A stretch of DNA of 61,415 nucleotides from an uncultured Spirochaetaceae bacterium (GCA_944392965.1 CALXYM010000013.1:1-61415); one strand, 5' to 3'; shown: positions 43,908-53,049, numbered from the stretch's first letter. Notes: generated by a model from the sequence alone, not told the origin. A program made the numbers and translations.

Positions 43908-44303
43908 TCAGTCCTCATCGATCCTTTCAGAGAGGAGGTTTATACCTATTATCATGATGATCGCTCCGATTGCGGTTAAAAAGAGTGTGTAGTACCTGTC
44001 GAGAAACGAGCGCTGGTCATTTTCCACATAGCCCGGACCCGAAAGGTATACCTTCGCATGTACCGCGTCGATATCCCGTGCCCTCATGTTTCCTGCTTCT
44101 TCTTCTGCAAATACGAATATGTCTGAAAAGTAGTTGTCCACAGCCTCTCTCGTCTTTTCTTCATTAAATGTATATGCATATATCGTTATGTGTTCTGTTT
44201 TCTCGATGTTGGAGAAACCAAACATGTAGCACTTTAGGAATAAAGAGAATACTATCAGTGCCAACCCTATGATTATCGTTATGATGCCCACTGTCTTTTT
44301 CAT
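43908..44303 (-). CDS. Two-helix membrane protein of unknown function
   Basis: 131 residues. One membrane segment at 7-27, an extracytoplasmic region of about 70 residues with YAYTFNEEKTREAVDNY, and a second segment at 102-122 (LTAIGAIIMIIGINLL). No family recognised. TATATT (44310-44315, minus strand) is six bases before the ATG and no Shine-Dalgarno is seen. It ends four bases from the Pif1-like gene on the other strand. Confidence 0.65.
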   Translation of the reverse strand: MKKTVGIITIIIGLALIVFSLFLKCYMFGFSNIEKTEHITIYAYTFNEEKTREAVDNYFSDIFVFAEEEAGNMRARDIDAVHAKVYLSGPGYVENDQRSFLDRYYTLFLTAIGAIIMIIGINLLSERIDED

Positions 44304-44354
44304 ATTCTTAATATAATACGAAAGATGTTTGTTTTTTATTTGAGCTTCTTCTTT

Positions 44355-45305
44355 TTAGATTGAGAAGGTTATCTTTCTCTCCGGATCGTCAGGGGAGGGA
44401 TTATCGCTGTCGATCTGATATGCTTTGATCGTAACCTCTCCCGTTCCCTGGTCCAGTGTGACAAGATGGTACCATCCTTCACTCTCGAGATCTCCTATCA
44501 CCTCCCTTCCATGGAAGGCTGGAAATATGTACTCCTTATGATGTGCTGACCAGGAGTTTAATACCTCTCCCTTGTGATGGTGCCCGGAGAGGGTGAACGT
44601 ACTGCCTCCTTCTGCGATTGTTTTCAACATCGCATTCCTTTCATCCGCATCTGCGATCGTGAACTCGAAAAGACTCTGATCCAGGCCTTTTGCTCCAAGG
44701 GGAACATGTGTGATCACGAAGTTGTATCTCGTTCCGTATTTCTCAGAGTTCTCCCTCATCGCGTATTCCAGGGCGTTTATCTGATCAGAACCGAAGATGC
44801 GGTAGGCACTGTTCAACTTATAGATCATCGTATCTTCGAAGATGAAGGCCTCCATCGAAGAAATATCGAACTCCTTTTCCCAATCTTCTTCCGTGGAGCC
44901 TTTGTTTGGTTCATGGTTTCCAAGTGCATAGATTATCTGGATGTCCTCTCTCGTATGAGATCTCAGATCATCGAGAAAGACATGCATCCTCTCATAGTCC
45001 ATCTCCTCGCCATCATCTATCATGTCACCCAGCAGCAGTATTGCGTCGATATCATCCTTGTTCTGATCTAGGAAATAAAAGAGATTATCCTCGTTCCTGT
45101 GGATGCCACTGTCTCTGTATTCCCTGTTAAGATGAGCATCTGTGAGGACGATGAAAGACAGCGTGTCATCTTCATCCGCATCCCTCGTGATCTCCATCGG
45201 ATTCAAAAACGGGTTTTCTCCATTCAAGCTCAGCTTCTCATCGAATATTGCGATATCACAGGATATCAGCATGGTTATGAGTAACAGAAGATACATTTTT
45301 CTCAT
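44355..45305 (-). CDS. Calcineurin-like metallophosphoesterase, lipoprotein
   Basis: 316 residues. The signal peptide ends in lipobox MLISC. The metal-site motifs are all present: VLTDAHLN (D-x-H), LLGDMIDDG (GDxxD), YALGNHEP (GNHE), ITHVPLG and LSGHHHKG (GHxH). It is likely a periplasmic or surface phosphoesterase of unknown substrate. The start overlaps the stop of the preceding barrel gene, with GAGGTGG upstream, so the two are co-transcribed. Confidence 0.83.
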   Translation of the reverse strand: MRKMYLLLLITMLISCDIAIFDEKLSLNGENPFLNPMEITRDADEDDTLSFIVLTDAHLNREYRDSGIHRNEDNLFYFLDQNKDDIDAILLLGDMIDDGEEMDYERMHVFLDDLRSHTREDIQIIYALGNHEPNKGSTEEDWEKEFDISSMEAFIFEDTMIYKLNSAYRIFGSDQINALEYAMRENSEKYGTRYNFVITHVPLGAKGLDQSLFEFTIADADERNAMLKTIAEGGSTFTLSGHHHKGEVLNSWSAHHKEYIFPAFHGREVIGDLESEGWYHLVTLDQGTGEVTIKAYQIDSDNPSPDDPERKITFSI

Positions 45306-45958
45306 AATTCCACCTCATAGCTTACGCGCATTGCAATATCACTTAAGAGTATCGTCGGTCCTTCCATGTAGTCTGCTAGTTTCACATAGCAGTCAAGGCA
45401 GATGCGTTGATCAGAGAATCCGATCTCCGTCTTTAAGCCTATTATCGGAACGCTCTGGAAGGTTGTCTCATAGAACCTCTCTCCTGTCGCATATAGAAGA
45501 AGGGAGAAATCCTGTATCGCATATCCTATCTCAAGGAGGATGTTAGGGGAGAAAGAGAAGTGGAGCTCATCGGAATAGAGGGAGTAATTCAATCCTGCGA
45601 TCACACCTATCCGGTAATTGAATGCGAACCCAGACAGGTTGATATCCTGCCCGATGTTGAATGATAGTGATCCTGTTCCCCCTGCTAGGGGGAAAGCATG
45701 GTAGTATGATGAGAAGAGATCCATCCTCATTGTTCTATTGGGAATGAACGTGTATCTGCCAGAAAGCCGGATGTACTTATCGAATGCCGAGAGAAGCCCC
45801 ACCTCGTAGCTCTCGTCTCCTGCATGCAGATCTATCTCATATGCGTCCTTGAATACAGAATCATAGCGGAGGGCAAAACCACCTCCTACCATAAGAGATG
45901 CATTAAGAGATGACAATAAAATGAAGATCGCCACACAATAACTTACTACCCGTTTCAT
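45302..45958 (-). CDS. Small outer-membrane beta-barrel-like protein
   Basis: 218 residues. Signal peptide 1-20 (ends SLNASLM). The mature part is a series of amphipathic strands rich in Tyr, Phe and Ser (RMDLFSSYYHAFPLAG, NLSGFAFNYRIGVIAGLNYSLY), with a final strand IAMRVSYEVEL. This fits an 8-10-strand barrel, but the family is not recognised. TAGAAT (45965-45970, minus strand) lies six bases before the ATG with no Shine-Dalgarno. Confidence 0.68.
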   Translation of the reverse strand: MKRVVSYCVAIFILLSSLNASLMVGGGFALRYDSVFKDAYEIDLHAGDESYEVGLLSAFDKYIRLSGRYTFIPNRTMRMDLFSSYYHAFPLAGGTGSLSFNIGQDINLSGFAFNYRIGVIAGLNYSLYSDELHFSFSPNILLEIGYAIQDFSLLLYATGERFYETTFQSVPIIGLKTEIGFSDQRICLDCYVKLADYMEGPTILLSDIAMRVSYEVEL

Positions 45959-46012
45959 GCATACATTCTAGGTGTAAAACGGAAAAAGATAAAGGTGGCG
46001 GTACTTTTCTCG

Positions 46013-47449
46013 CTATTTTTCTACTTCATAAGCACTCGGAGCAGAGGGTATTCCCATCTTCCATTCAATCACGTTTACAATGAAGAATGTGAGAGTCCCT
46101 ACGGCACATCCGAATACCACAGGAAGAATTCCCATGTAGAAATCTCCTCCTGAGAGGAGCTGCCATATGATTACTCCTATTGTTCCTGTGATGATGGATA
46201 TCTGACCTGAGTGCTTCGTTGCACGTGGAACGACCATTCCAAGACCGTAGGCGGCGAATGGGCCTGCACAGCGGATTGCAAATGCGAAGGTGTTCATCGT
46301 CACGATATCTATTCCCAGAAGGCTTATGAGCATTGCAATGACGCAGAATATGACATTGCAGAGCCTTGTCGTGAAGATTATCTGTTTGTCATTAAGCTCC
46401 TTTCCTTTTTTGAAATATTTCAGGTATATGTCGTTCATCAGCATGGTGGACATGCAAAGCAGATTTGAATCCGCACTGCTCATCGTGGCACTTATTATAG
46501 CAGCTGAGATTATTCCAGTGACTATGGCTGGTGCGAAATGGTTCGTGACCATCATCATGGAACTGCCGGCGTTTATCCCCGGAATCTGATCCGCCATAGC
46601 AAGGGCGGTCAGTCCAAGAAGTGTCGGGAAGATGGCCATGGCCGCCATTAACACCGCTGATAGAAGGGAGGCGTATTTCGCGGTCTTCTCATCCTTCGCA
46701 CTCTCGAATCGGCTTATCATCTCCGGTCCGGAGAGGAAGGTGCAGAAGTAGTTGAAGATGTATCCTATGATGACTACCCAGCCAATCTTATCGATTGACA
46801 GCTGCTCCCCGGGGAGTTTTGATGCCACGGCATCCCAGCCTCCGGCTCCGTGTATGACGATGGGAGTTGCGATTGCAAGACCCGCAAGGATTATGATGAA
46901 CTGTACTAGATCCGATATCTGGTCTGCAATCATACCTCCAAGTGTCGTATAGATTATGATTACAAGTCCCGCCACTACAAGACAGACGTTCAGAGGAATG
47001 CCTGTAAGAGAATAGATGACGCTTCCAGAGGCAGCGACCTGGCTGCTGGTAAGACAGAACAGGGCAAGTATGTTGAGGACTGCGGAGAATATGCTGCTTG
47101 TGTTTCCGAATCTCCTGTCTATGACCTCAGGTATCGTAAGGGCCATCGTCTTACGAATCTTCGGCGCAAACCATGCCAGGGGTATCATCGCAACCGATGC
47201 TGCAAGTACGTACCACACGGCACTCATTCCCCATTCTCCGAAAGCTTTGCCCGCAAGGCCTGTCGTGCTTCCTCCTCCGATGTTGTTCGCTGAGAGGCTG
47301 AATGCGACCATGAATAGTCCCATTCTCCTTCCTGCCACCATATAGTCCTCGCTGTCCTTGATCTTGAACTTTCCAACTAGATAACCCACGAGGAGCATTC
47401 CCAGAAGGTATGCCCCGGTAATAATTAAAGCTCCGATATTCAGCGTCAT
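46013..47449 (-). CDS. Sodium:solute symporter (SSS family)
   Basis: 478 residues with 13 membrane segments. Family motifs: DYMVAGRRMGLFMVAFSLSANNIGGGSTTGLAGKAF split over segments 1-2, IYTTLGGMIADQISDLVQF in segment 5, and ISATMSSADSNLLCMSTMLMND (segment 8, sodium-site Ser/Ala). It imports an organic solute with sodium; the substrate is not predictable. GGAGGG lies before the ATG. A 13-bp palindrome is in its upstream region (47495-47507). Confidence 0.87.
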   Translation of the reverse strand: MTLNIGALIITGAYLLGMLLVGYLVGKFKIKDSEDYMVAGRRMGLFMVAFSLSANNIGGGSTTGLAGKAFGEWGMSAVWYVLAASVAMIPLAWFAPKIRKTMALTIPEVIDRRFGNTSSIFSAVLNILALFCLTSSQVAASGSVIYSLTGIPLNVCLVVAGLVIIIYTTLGGMIADQISDLVQFIIILAGLAIATPIVIHGAGGWDAVASKLPGEQLSIDKIGWVVIIGYIFNYFCTFLSGPEMISRFESAKDEKTAKYASLLSAVLMAAMAIFPTLLGLTALAMADQIPGINAGSSMMMVTNHFAPAIVTGIISAAIISATMSSADSNLLCMSTMLMNDIYLKYFKKGKELNDKQIIFTTRLCNVIFCVIAMLISLLGIDIVTMNTFAFAIRCAGPFAAYGLGMVVPRATKHSGQISIITGTIGVIIWQLLSGGDFYMGILPVVFGCAVGTLTFFIVNVIEWKMGIPSAPSAYEVEK

Positions 47450-47494
47450 AAGCCTTATTCCCTCCGTTATTATGTTTTTTAATTCTATTATGGG

Positions 47495-47507
47495 ACGGTG
47501 ACACCGT
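47495..47507. promoter_or_regulatory. 13-bp palindrome upstream of the symporter gene
   Basis: ACGGTG-A-CACCGT is a perfect palindrome between trkH and the symporter gene. No T tract follows it on the minus strand, so an operator is more likely than a terminator. Confidence 0.4.
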
Positions 47508-47537
47508 AAACAAAAAACGGTTTATCTTGATGCTCTT

Positions 47538-48989
47538 CTATTTCGTCCAGAATTTCTTTGTAAAAAGCGAGAATACTGTGAAAAGTTCAAGTCTTCCGAC
47601 GAGCATCAGTATTGAGAGTACCCACTGGAATGGGGGAGCGAAATCATGGAATGATGTGGTTACTCCCATGCCACCTATCGCGATACCTATGTTTCCAATG
47701 GCCTGCATCACGCTTGTAAGGCAGGTCACGAAATCCATGTCCGAGAGGGATATTATCACGGTACCGATCAATGCTGTTATAAGGTAGAAGCATACGAAAC
47801 CTGCGATGGAAAGGCAGGTATCCGTATTGTACGTGTCATCTCCGATTCTGACGTTCGTGATCGCCGCTGGATGGTTTCTCTTTATCATGGCATTCGTTCC
47901 CATTTTGAAGAGAACCCTTATCCTTATTACTTTTATTCCTCCTCCCGTACTTCCTGCACATCCTCCGATGAACATCATGAGAAACATGAGCATCTGAGGG
48001 AACATTGGCCAGATGTTGTAGTTCGTACTATAGAATCCCGTTGTCGTTATTATCGAGATTATCTGGAAAAAGGCATGACGGATTGAGTCATGAAAGTTGT
48101 AAAAACCCTTGAAGAATAGGTTAAGCCCTGCAAGCAGACTGGAAATGGCAACAATGGAAAAATAAAGTCTGAGCTCTCCATCTCTAAATACTCTGCTGAA
48201 CTTCTTCTGCAAAAGCTTGAAGTATAGGGCGAAGTTTCCTCCTGCGAGGAACATGAATATTATGCAGATCCATTCAACGTAAGCACTGTGATATGTCTGT
48301 ATCGAGTTGTTCGTGGGGGTAAACCCTGCCGCACCCATCGTTCCGAACATTACGGTAAGGGAATCGAAGAGGGAAAGACCGCCAAGAAGGAGTAAGATTA
48401 CCTGTATGGCGCTTATTCCGAGATAGATTAGCCAGAGCGACATAGCCGTCCCCCGTATCTGAGGTGTGAGCTTGTCCTTAGTCGGACCTACGGACTCGGC
48501 CCCTACTAGTGCCGTCCCCTTCACTCCGAATACAGGAAGAACGGCGACGAAGAGAACAACTATTCCCATTCCTCCCAGCCAGTTCGTGAGGTTCCTCCAG
48601 AATAATATCGACCTCGGATGGTCCTCAACTATTGAAAGCGCGCTTGCTCCCGTGGTCGTGAAGCCGCTCATTATCTCGAAAAAGGATTCGGCATATGAGG
48701 TGGTTGTCCCTGTAAAGTAGAGGGGAAGGCATCCGAAGAGGGTCGCCACCACCCATGTGAGCGTGACGAATATGTAGCTGTCTTTCACTGATATGTCCAG
48801 GATCTTCACCTTACGTGTGAAGATGAGGATCAGCAGGCAGAAGATGAGTATCAGTATCTCCGTCTCTACAAATGCGATGAGGCTTTCCGTCTCTCCCATA
48901 TAGAGAGCCATCACCGTCGGGATGAGAAGTATCCCCCCGATGAAGAGCATTATGTAAGATAACAGTTTGAAATCGGCCCTTAGATTCAT
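47538..48989 (-). CDS. trkH: TrkH-family potassium uptake membrane subunit (copy 1)
   Basis: 483 residues. Four M-P-M repeats with selectivity-filter segments: SGFTTTGASALS (about 113), GTMGAAGFTPTNNS (about 218), ITTTGFYSTNY (about 318) and AIGNIGIAIGGMG (about 435). GGCAGSTGGGIKVIR is the TrkH intramembrane loop. It forms the potassium channel gated by TrkA. It is the last gene of trkA-trkH-trkH and very similar along its length to the gene before it, a tandem duplicate. Confidence 0.9.
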   Translation of the reverse strand: MNLRADFKLLSYIMLFIGGILLIPTVMALYMGETESLIAFVETEILILIFCLLILIFTRKVKILDISVKDSYIFVTLTWVVATLFGCLPLYFTGTTTSYAESFFEIMSGFTTTGASALSIVEDHPRSILFWRNLTNWLGGMGIVVLFVAVLPVFGVKGTALVGAESVGPTKDKLTPQIRGTAMSLWLIYLGISAIQVILLLLGGLSLFDSLTVMFGTMGAAGFTPTNNSIQTYHSAYVEWICIIFMFLAGGNFALYFKLLQKKFSRVFRDGELRLYFSIVAISSLLAGLNLFFKGFYNFHDSIRHAFFQIISIITTTGFYSTNYNIWPMFPQMLMFLMMFIGGCAGSTGGGIKVIRIRVLFKMGTNAMIKRNHPAAITNVRIGDDTYNTDTCLSIAGFVCFYLITALIGTVIISLSDMDFVTCLTSVMQAIGNIGIAIGGMGVTTSFHDFAPPFQWVLSILMLVGRLELFTVFSLFTKKFWTK

Positions 48990-49000
48990 ATTCCCTCCCT

Positions 49001-50455
49001 CTAACGTGTCCAGAACCTTCGTGTGAATAAAGAATAGACTGTGAATATCTCAAGCCTCCCAACAAGCATTAAAAATGAGAATACCCACAGGAAGAATGAT
49101 GAGAACTGATCGAAGCACTCAGTGGTACCGAGAGTGCCTATTCCCACCCCGTTGTTGCCAAGCGTGAGCAGGACACCTGTAAAGCAGGTGAGAAAATCCC
49201 TCCCTGAAAGACTTATCACGAGCGTTCCTCCGAAAAGGGTTATGAGGTAGAGCCCGATGAAGCCTGCGATGGATGAGCCTGTCTGGGCGTCGATGGCGTT
49301 ATCTCCGACTTTTATGTTTGTTACGGCATTTGGATGTATCCTTTTTGTCATCGCATTTACACCCATCAGATAAAGGACTTTCACCCTTATTACCTTTATC
49401 CCTCCACCTGCGCTTCCTGCACATCCTCCGATGAAGAGGAGGATGAAGAGGACGATCTGCGAGAACATCGGCCAGGTAGAGTAGTTAGTGGATGAGAATC
49501 CAGTCGTGGTTATGAATGATACCACGTGAAAGAATCCAAGCCTTATGGAATCCGTGAGGTTTGCAAGACCGTTCATGAAAAGATTTATTGACACGAGTAT
49601 GGAGAATACCACTATCAGCTCAAGATAGAGCCTGAACTCCCCATCCCTGAGAACCCTTTTATATTTACGTTGCAGGAGTTTGAAGAAGAGTGCGAAATTC
49701 GTACCAGAGAGGAACATGAAGATCGTACAGATCCATTCGACGTAATGTGAGTCATATGCCGCGATGGATCCGCTTCTGGGTGCAAATCCTGCAGCTGCGA
49801 TCGTTCCAAAGGATATCGTCGAGGCATCGAACAGGCTCAGTCCCCCTAGAAGAAGAAGGAGGGTCTGAGCCAAGGTGAGAACAAGATATATGAGCCACAG
49901 TGCGACTGCAGTGCTATGTATCTGAGGTGTGAGCTTATCCTTTGTCGGTCCTACCGTCTCAGCTCCAACAAGAGCTGTTCCCCGCACTCCAACCGCAGGA
50001 AGAAGCGCGACGAAGAGGACGATTATTCCCATTCCTCCGATCCAGTTGGTCATATTGCGCCAGAAGAGGATTGACATGGGCTTTTCATCTATGTTCGGTA
50101 TTGCCGTCGCTCCTGTCGTCGTAAAACCGCTCATCGTCTCGAAAAAGGATTCGGCAAAGCTCATCGTCTCTTCTGTCATGAAGTAGGGGATTGCACCAAA
50201 GAACGTGACGGTTACCCAGGTGAGCGTGACGAATATATAGCTATCCTTTATCGAGAGCTGTGATACGCTCTCCTCTCCTCTTAAATAAAGGAGGATGAGT
50301 ATTGCAGTGAATGCCAGGAAAGCCTCTGTCGTGAGAAATGCGTTATATGCCTCCTCCTCTCCATGATAGTGCGCAATCAGAAGTGGAAGGATCATTAAAA
50401 GCGCCATGAAGAGCATTACATACGATAGGAGCTTTATGACGGTCTTTGGATTCAT
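49001..50455 (-). CDS. trkH: TrkH-family potassium uptake membrane subunit (copy 2)
   Basis: 484 residues. Same architecture as the adjacent copy: SGFTTTGATAIPN, GTIAAAGFAPRSGS, ITTTGFSSTNY and TLGNNGVGIGTLG are the four filter segments; GGCAGSAGGGIKVIR is the loop, with A for T. The filters differ mainly in repeats 1, 2 and 4, so the two copies may differ in ion affinity or preference (inference). It starts three bases after the trkA stop. Confidence 0.9.
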   Translation of the reverse strand: MNPKTVIKLLSYVMLFMALLMILPLLIAHYHGEEEAYNAFLTTEAFLAFTAILILLYLRGEESVSQLSIKDSYIFVTLTWVTVTFFGAIPYFMTEETMSFAESFFETMSGFTTTGATAIPNIDEKPMSILFWRNMTNWIGGMGIIVLFVALLPAVGVRGTALVGAETVGPTKDKLTPQIHSTAVALWLIYLVLTLAQTLLLLLGGLSLFDASTISFGTIAAAGFAPRSGSIAAYDSHYVEWICTIFMFLSGTNFALFFKLLQRKYKRVLRDGEFRLYLELIVVFSILVSINLFMNGLANLTDSIRLGFFHVVSFITTTGFSSTNYSTWPMFSQIVLFILLFIGGCAGSAGGGIKVIRVKVLYLMGVNAMTKRIHPNAVTNIKVGDNAIDAQTGSSIAGFIGLYLITLFGGTLVISLSGRDFLTCFTGVLLTLGNNGVGIGTLGTTECFDQFSSFFLWVFSFLMLVGRLEIFTVYSLFTRRFWTR

Positions 50456-50458
50456 ACC

Positions 50459-51823
50459 TTATGCGTTTGCCCCGAAGAGCTCCTGTACCGTCTGCTGGTC
50501 CCTATGTGCTGCTGCTACGATGACAGTGTCATTGAGCGTGAAGGAGTAGTTTCCTCCTGGGATGAAGTTCTCCCCATCGCCTCTTTTTATTCCAGCTATT
50601 ATCACCTTGCCTTTCAGATTGACGTCTTTCAATGCCTTGTTCAGATATCTGAAATCCTTTCCGATTACGAACTCATATACCTCAAGAGCTCCATCAAAGA
50701 GGCTGTGCAGGGTCTCTATCGTACTGCCTCTCAGGTGTTTTACAAGGGTATCAACAGTTGCGTTCGTGGTACTTATCGCGGCATCGATATCCAGGTGTGA
50801 AGCCAGCTGTATGTAGTTATTATTCGTTTTTATTAGTGCGATGACCCTCTTTGCTCCGAGCCTCTTGGCGTAGAGTGATGTGATGATGTTCAATTCGTCA
50901 TTCTCTGTAACGCTGATTACGAGATCCGAGTCATACAGTTTTTCATCATCCCAGATTGCCTCATCGGTGACACTCGCATTTATAATAAGAATATCAGGAA
51001 AGAGATCAAGAAACTCCCTTGCTATCTTCTCATCCCTTTCAATGAGCGTGACCTTCCTTCTCTCTTGCGAGGTAAAAGATGAAAGCAGATAGCGTGTTAT
51101 CCTCGTTGCTCCAATCAGAAGCATCCTTTTAATCCTTGAATTGTCAATAGGACCACTTAATTCGGTGAAGATGTCCTTGCTCTCCTCCTCATCAACTATG
51201 ATCGCTATCTCATCCCCGACCTTGATTATGGAATCACCATACGGGGTAAACACCTTGTTCTTTCTTCTTATGCCCGCGATGACATATTGTCCTGGGATCT
51301 GTTTTCTCGCCTCTATGAGGGTCTTATCCTTAAAAGGGCTGTCCTTTTTAATACTTGTCGCAAAAAGCATGAAATGTGCGTCAGGAAAGGATATTACGTC
51401 TTTATATAGGCCGCTGCGTATTATACCTATTATCCTGTTAGCCGCTTCCTGATCAGGATTGACTATATATGATATTCCTAGAATAGGGTGGTGTGAGCCT
51501 TTTCCGAGGTAGCTTATGCTTCTTATCGCAGCTATGGTCGTCTTGACCTGCGGAAATTCGGATGCGACAATGCCACAGCTTACGAGATTTGTCTCATCGT
51601 TGTCCGTGACGGCGATCACGGCATCCGCTTCACTAACCTGTGCTTCAATAAGCTTATCGACATCCGTGGCACTGCCACAGACGGCAAGGCAATCAAGCTT
51701 CGATACTGCCTGCTGACATCTTTCTGTGTTGGAATCGAGGAATATTACGTTTTTATTTTCTTCGATCAAATGTTTTGCAAGACGGAGTCCTCTCCTGCCT
51801 GCACCTATTATGACGACATTCAT
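50459..51823 (-). CDS. trkA: TrkA potassium uptake regulatory subunit
   Basis: 454 residues, two RCK_N/RCK_C units in tandem. First nucleotide fold NVVIIGAGRRGLRLAKHLIE, with ID SNTERCQ-type acidic strand end; second fold KRMLLIGATRITRYLLSSF at about 232 (a variant glycine pattern). RCK_C parts contain VKVGDEIAIIV-like IIKVGDEIAIIVDEE and FTLNDTVIVAA. It binds NAD(H)/ATP and gates TrkH. ATG 51823 follows TTGAAT-17-TATAAT by seven bases, with no Shine-Dalgarno. Confidence 0.9.
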   Translation of the reverse strand: MNVVIIGAGRRGLRLAKHLIEENKNVIFLDSNTERCQQAVSKLDCLAVCGSATDVDKLIEAQVSEADAVIAVTDNDETNLVSCGIVASEFPQVKTTIAAIRSISYLGKGSHHPILGISYIVNPDQEAANRIIGIIRSGLYKDVISFPDAHFMLFATSIKKDSPFKDKTLIEARKQIPGQYVIAGIRRKNKVFTPYGDSIIKVGDEIAIIVDEEESKDIFTELSGPIDNSRIKRMLLIGATRITRYLLSSFTSQERRKVTLIERDEKIAREFLDLFPDILIINASVTDEAIWDDEKLYDSDLVISVTENDELNIITSLYAKRLGAKRVIALIKTNNNYIQLASHLDIDAAISTTNATVDTLVKHLRGSTIETLHSLFDGALEVYEFVIGKDFRYLNKALKDVNLKGKVIIAGIKRGDGENFIPGGNYSFTLNDTVIVAAAHRDQQTVQELFGANA

Positions 51824-51830
51824 AACATCG

Positions 51831-51859
51831 ATTATATCTAGGGGGTAAATGTAATTCAA
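51831..51859 (-). promoter_or_regulatory. trkA promoter
   Basis: On the minus strand TTGAAT (51859-51854), 17 bases and TATAAT (51836-51831) end seven bases before ATG 51823. This is the clearest example in the window of a consensus promoter placed for a leaderless mRNA. Confidence 0.7.
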
Positions 51860-51937
51860 GAAGAGCAGAACAGACAAGTGCGGTAAAAATTGTATGTTTC
51901 TATAATTATATATAATATAAATATTTATATAACAATA

Positions 51938-52039
51938 TGTGTAAAAATGACACATCGTTGAATAGTGCCATTCTCTAACAGGGAGAAAAAATGGCCCACC
52001 ATTCCAGCTTAATTCAAATCTGTGTATCAAAATGACTCA
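51938..52039 (+). promoter_or_regulatory. Possible enhancer sites for the sigma-54 hsp20 promoter
   Basis: TGTGTAAAAATGACACA (51938-51954) is a TGTGT-N7-ACACA dyad. A related site, TGTGTATCAAAATGACTCA, is at 52021-52039. A GGG-N11-CCC dyad with the same AAAATG core is at 51981-51997. Positions 80-180 bases upstream of the sigma-54 promoter suit an activator. The rest of the 341-base gap is AT-rich. Confidence 0.4.
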
Positions 52040-52104
52040 TTAGAAAATATGTAATAAGTATTAATTAATAATCAATTATTTATAATATAATAAATTATAA
52101 AAGT

Positions 52105-52120
52105 TGGCACGCCTTTTGCG
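52105..52120 (+). promoter_or_regulatory. Sigma-54 promoter of the hsp20 pair
   Basis: TTGGCACGCCTTTTGC: GG at 52106-52107 and GC at 52118-52119 are ten bases apart, and the flanks match the TGGCACG-N4-TTGC consensus almost exactly. The hsp20 ATG is 45 bases downstream of the GC. No sigma-70 promoter as good is seen before it. Confidence 0.8.
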
Positions 52121-52164
52121 ATCTATGTTGTACAAACAAAAAAGAAATTTAAGGAGGCCCTAAA

Positions 52165-52569
52165 ATGGCAATAATGAGATATCAGAAACACTACAATGAT
52201 TTGGACGGATTGATTGATTCCATCTTCACGGGAGTCAAGATCCCACCAGTAGACATCAAGGAGAATAAGACAGGATATGCTATAAGCGCAGAGATTCCTG
52301 GATATAAAGAAGATGAGATAAACCTTTATGTTGAGAACCATGTTCTTACACTTGAAGGTAAGAAAGAGGAGAAGGAAGATAAAGCAGAAGATGGAAGGAA
52401 GTACCTTATTAAAGAGCGTGTGGTAAGGAACTTCAAGAGGAGCTTCACCCTTCCTGAGGATGCGGATGAGGAGAAAGTAAGTGCTACGTTCAAAAATGGA
52501 GTACTTGAAATCGATCTTCCAAAGACTGAGAAGGCTCAGCCAAAGAGGATTGAGGTGAAGGCTAACTGA
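52165..52569 (+). CDS. Small heat-shock protein Hsp20 (first of pair)
   Basis: 134 residues. The alpha-crystallin domain occupies about 28-125: PPVDIKENKTGYAISAEIPGY, INLYVENHVLTLEGKKEE, and the hallmark FKNGVLEIDLPK. It holds unfolding proteins. AAGGAGG lies before the ATG. It is driven by a sigma-54-type promoter and co-transcribed with the second hsp20, 13 bases downstream. Confidence 0.92.
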   Translation: MAIMRYQKHYNDLDGLIDSIFTGVKIPPVDIKENKTGYAISAEIPGYKEDEINLYVENHVLTLEGKKEEKEDKAEDGRKYLIKERVVRNFKRSFTLPEDADEEKVSATFKNGVLEIDLPKTEKAQPKRIEVKAN

Positions 52570-52582
52570 GGAGGTGAAGAAA

Positions 52583-52987
52583 ATGAGATACTATATTGAG
52601 AGGAATTTCCCGAGTCTTTTTGATTTTGACAACTTCTTCAATGATTTCTTCGAATCGAACACCGACCGCTTCCCACCGGTTGATGTATATGAGAATGATG
52701 GATCTTACGTGATAGAAGCTGAGGTTCCTGGATATGATGAGAACGCTATAAAGATCTATTGCAAGAACAAAGTTCTTACGATATCTTCCGAAGCGGTTGA
52801 GAAGAAGAGGGAGCATGGATTCATCACAGAGGAGATAGCTCTTCCTTCTTTCACAAGAAGTTTCCAGCTTCCTGAGGATGCGAATGAGGATGAGGTGAAC
52901 GCTTCAAGCGCAAATGGAATCCTTACTATCACGATCAGTAAGAAAGCGAAGGTGGAGCCGAAGAGGATCGAGGTGAAGATCAATTAA
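52583..52987 (+). CDS. Small heat-shock protein Hsp20 (second of pair)
   Basis: 134 residues, same length as its neighbour. The crystallin domain has PPVDVYENDGSYVIEAEVPGY, IKIYCKNKVLTISSE and SANGILTITISKK; both copies end PKRIEVK, so they are tandem duplicates that have diverged. The N-terminal arm is richer in Phe (SLFDFDNFFNDFF), typical of substrate-binding arms. ATG 52583 follows GGAGGTGA by about seven bases. A strong terminator ends the operon. Confidence 0.92.
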   Translation: MRYYIERNFPSLFDFDNFFNDFFESNTDRFPPVDVYENDGSYVIEAEVPGYDENAIKIYCKNKVLTISSEAVEKKREHGFITEEIALPSFTRSFQLPEDANEDEVNASSANGILTITISKKAKVEPKRIEVKIN

Positions 52988-53020
52988 GGCTCTTTATATA
53001 ACATAGGCATCACACACGAG

Positions 53021-53049
53021 AGGGCTGTCAGAGATGATAGCCCTTTTTT
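53021..53049 (+). terminator. Rho-independent terminator after hsp20 pair
   Basis: AGGGCT-g-TCA (53021-53030), loop GAGA, TGA-t-AGCCCT, then T-rich. The stem has a single mismatch. Confidence 0.82.
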
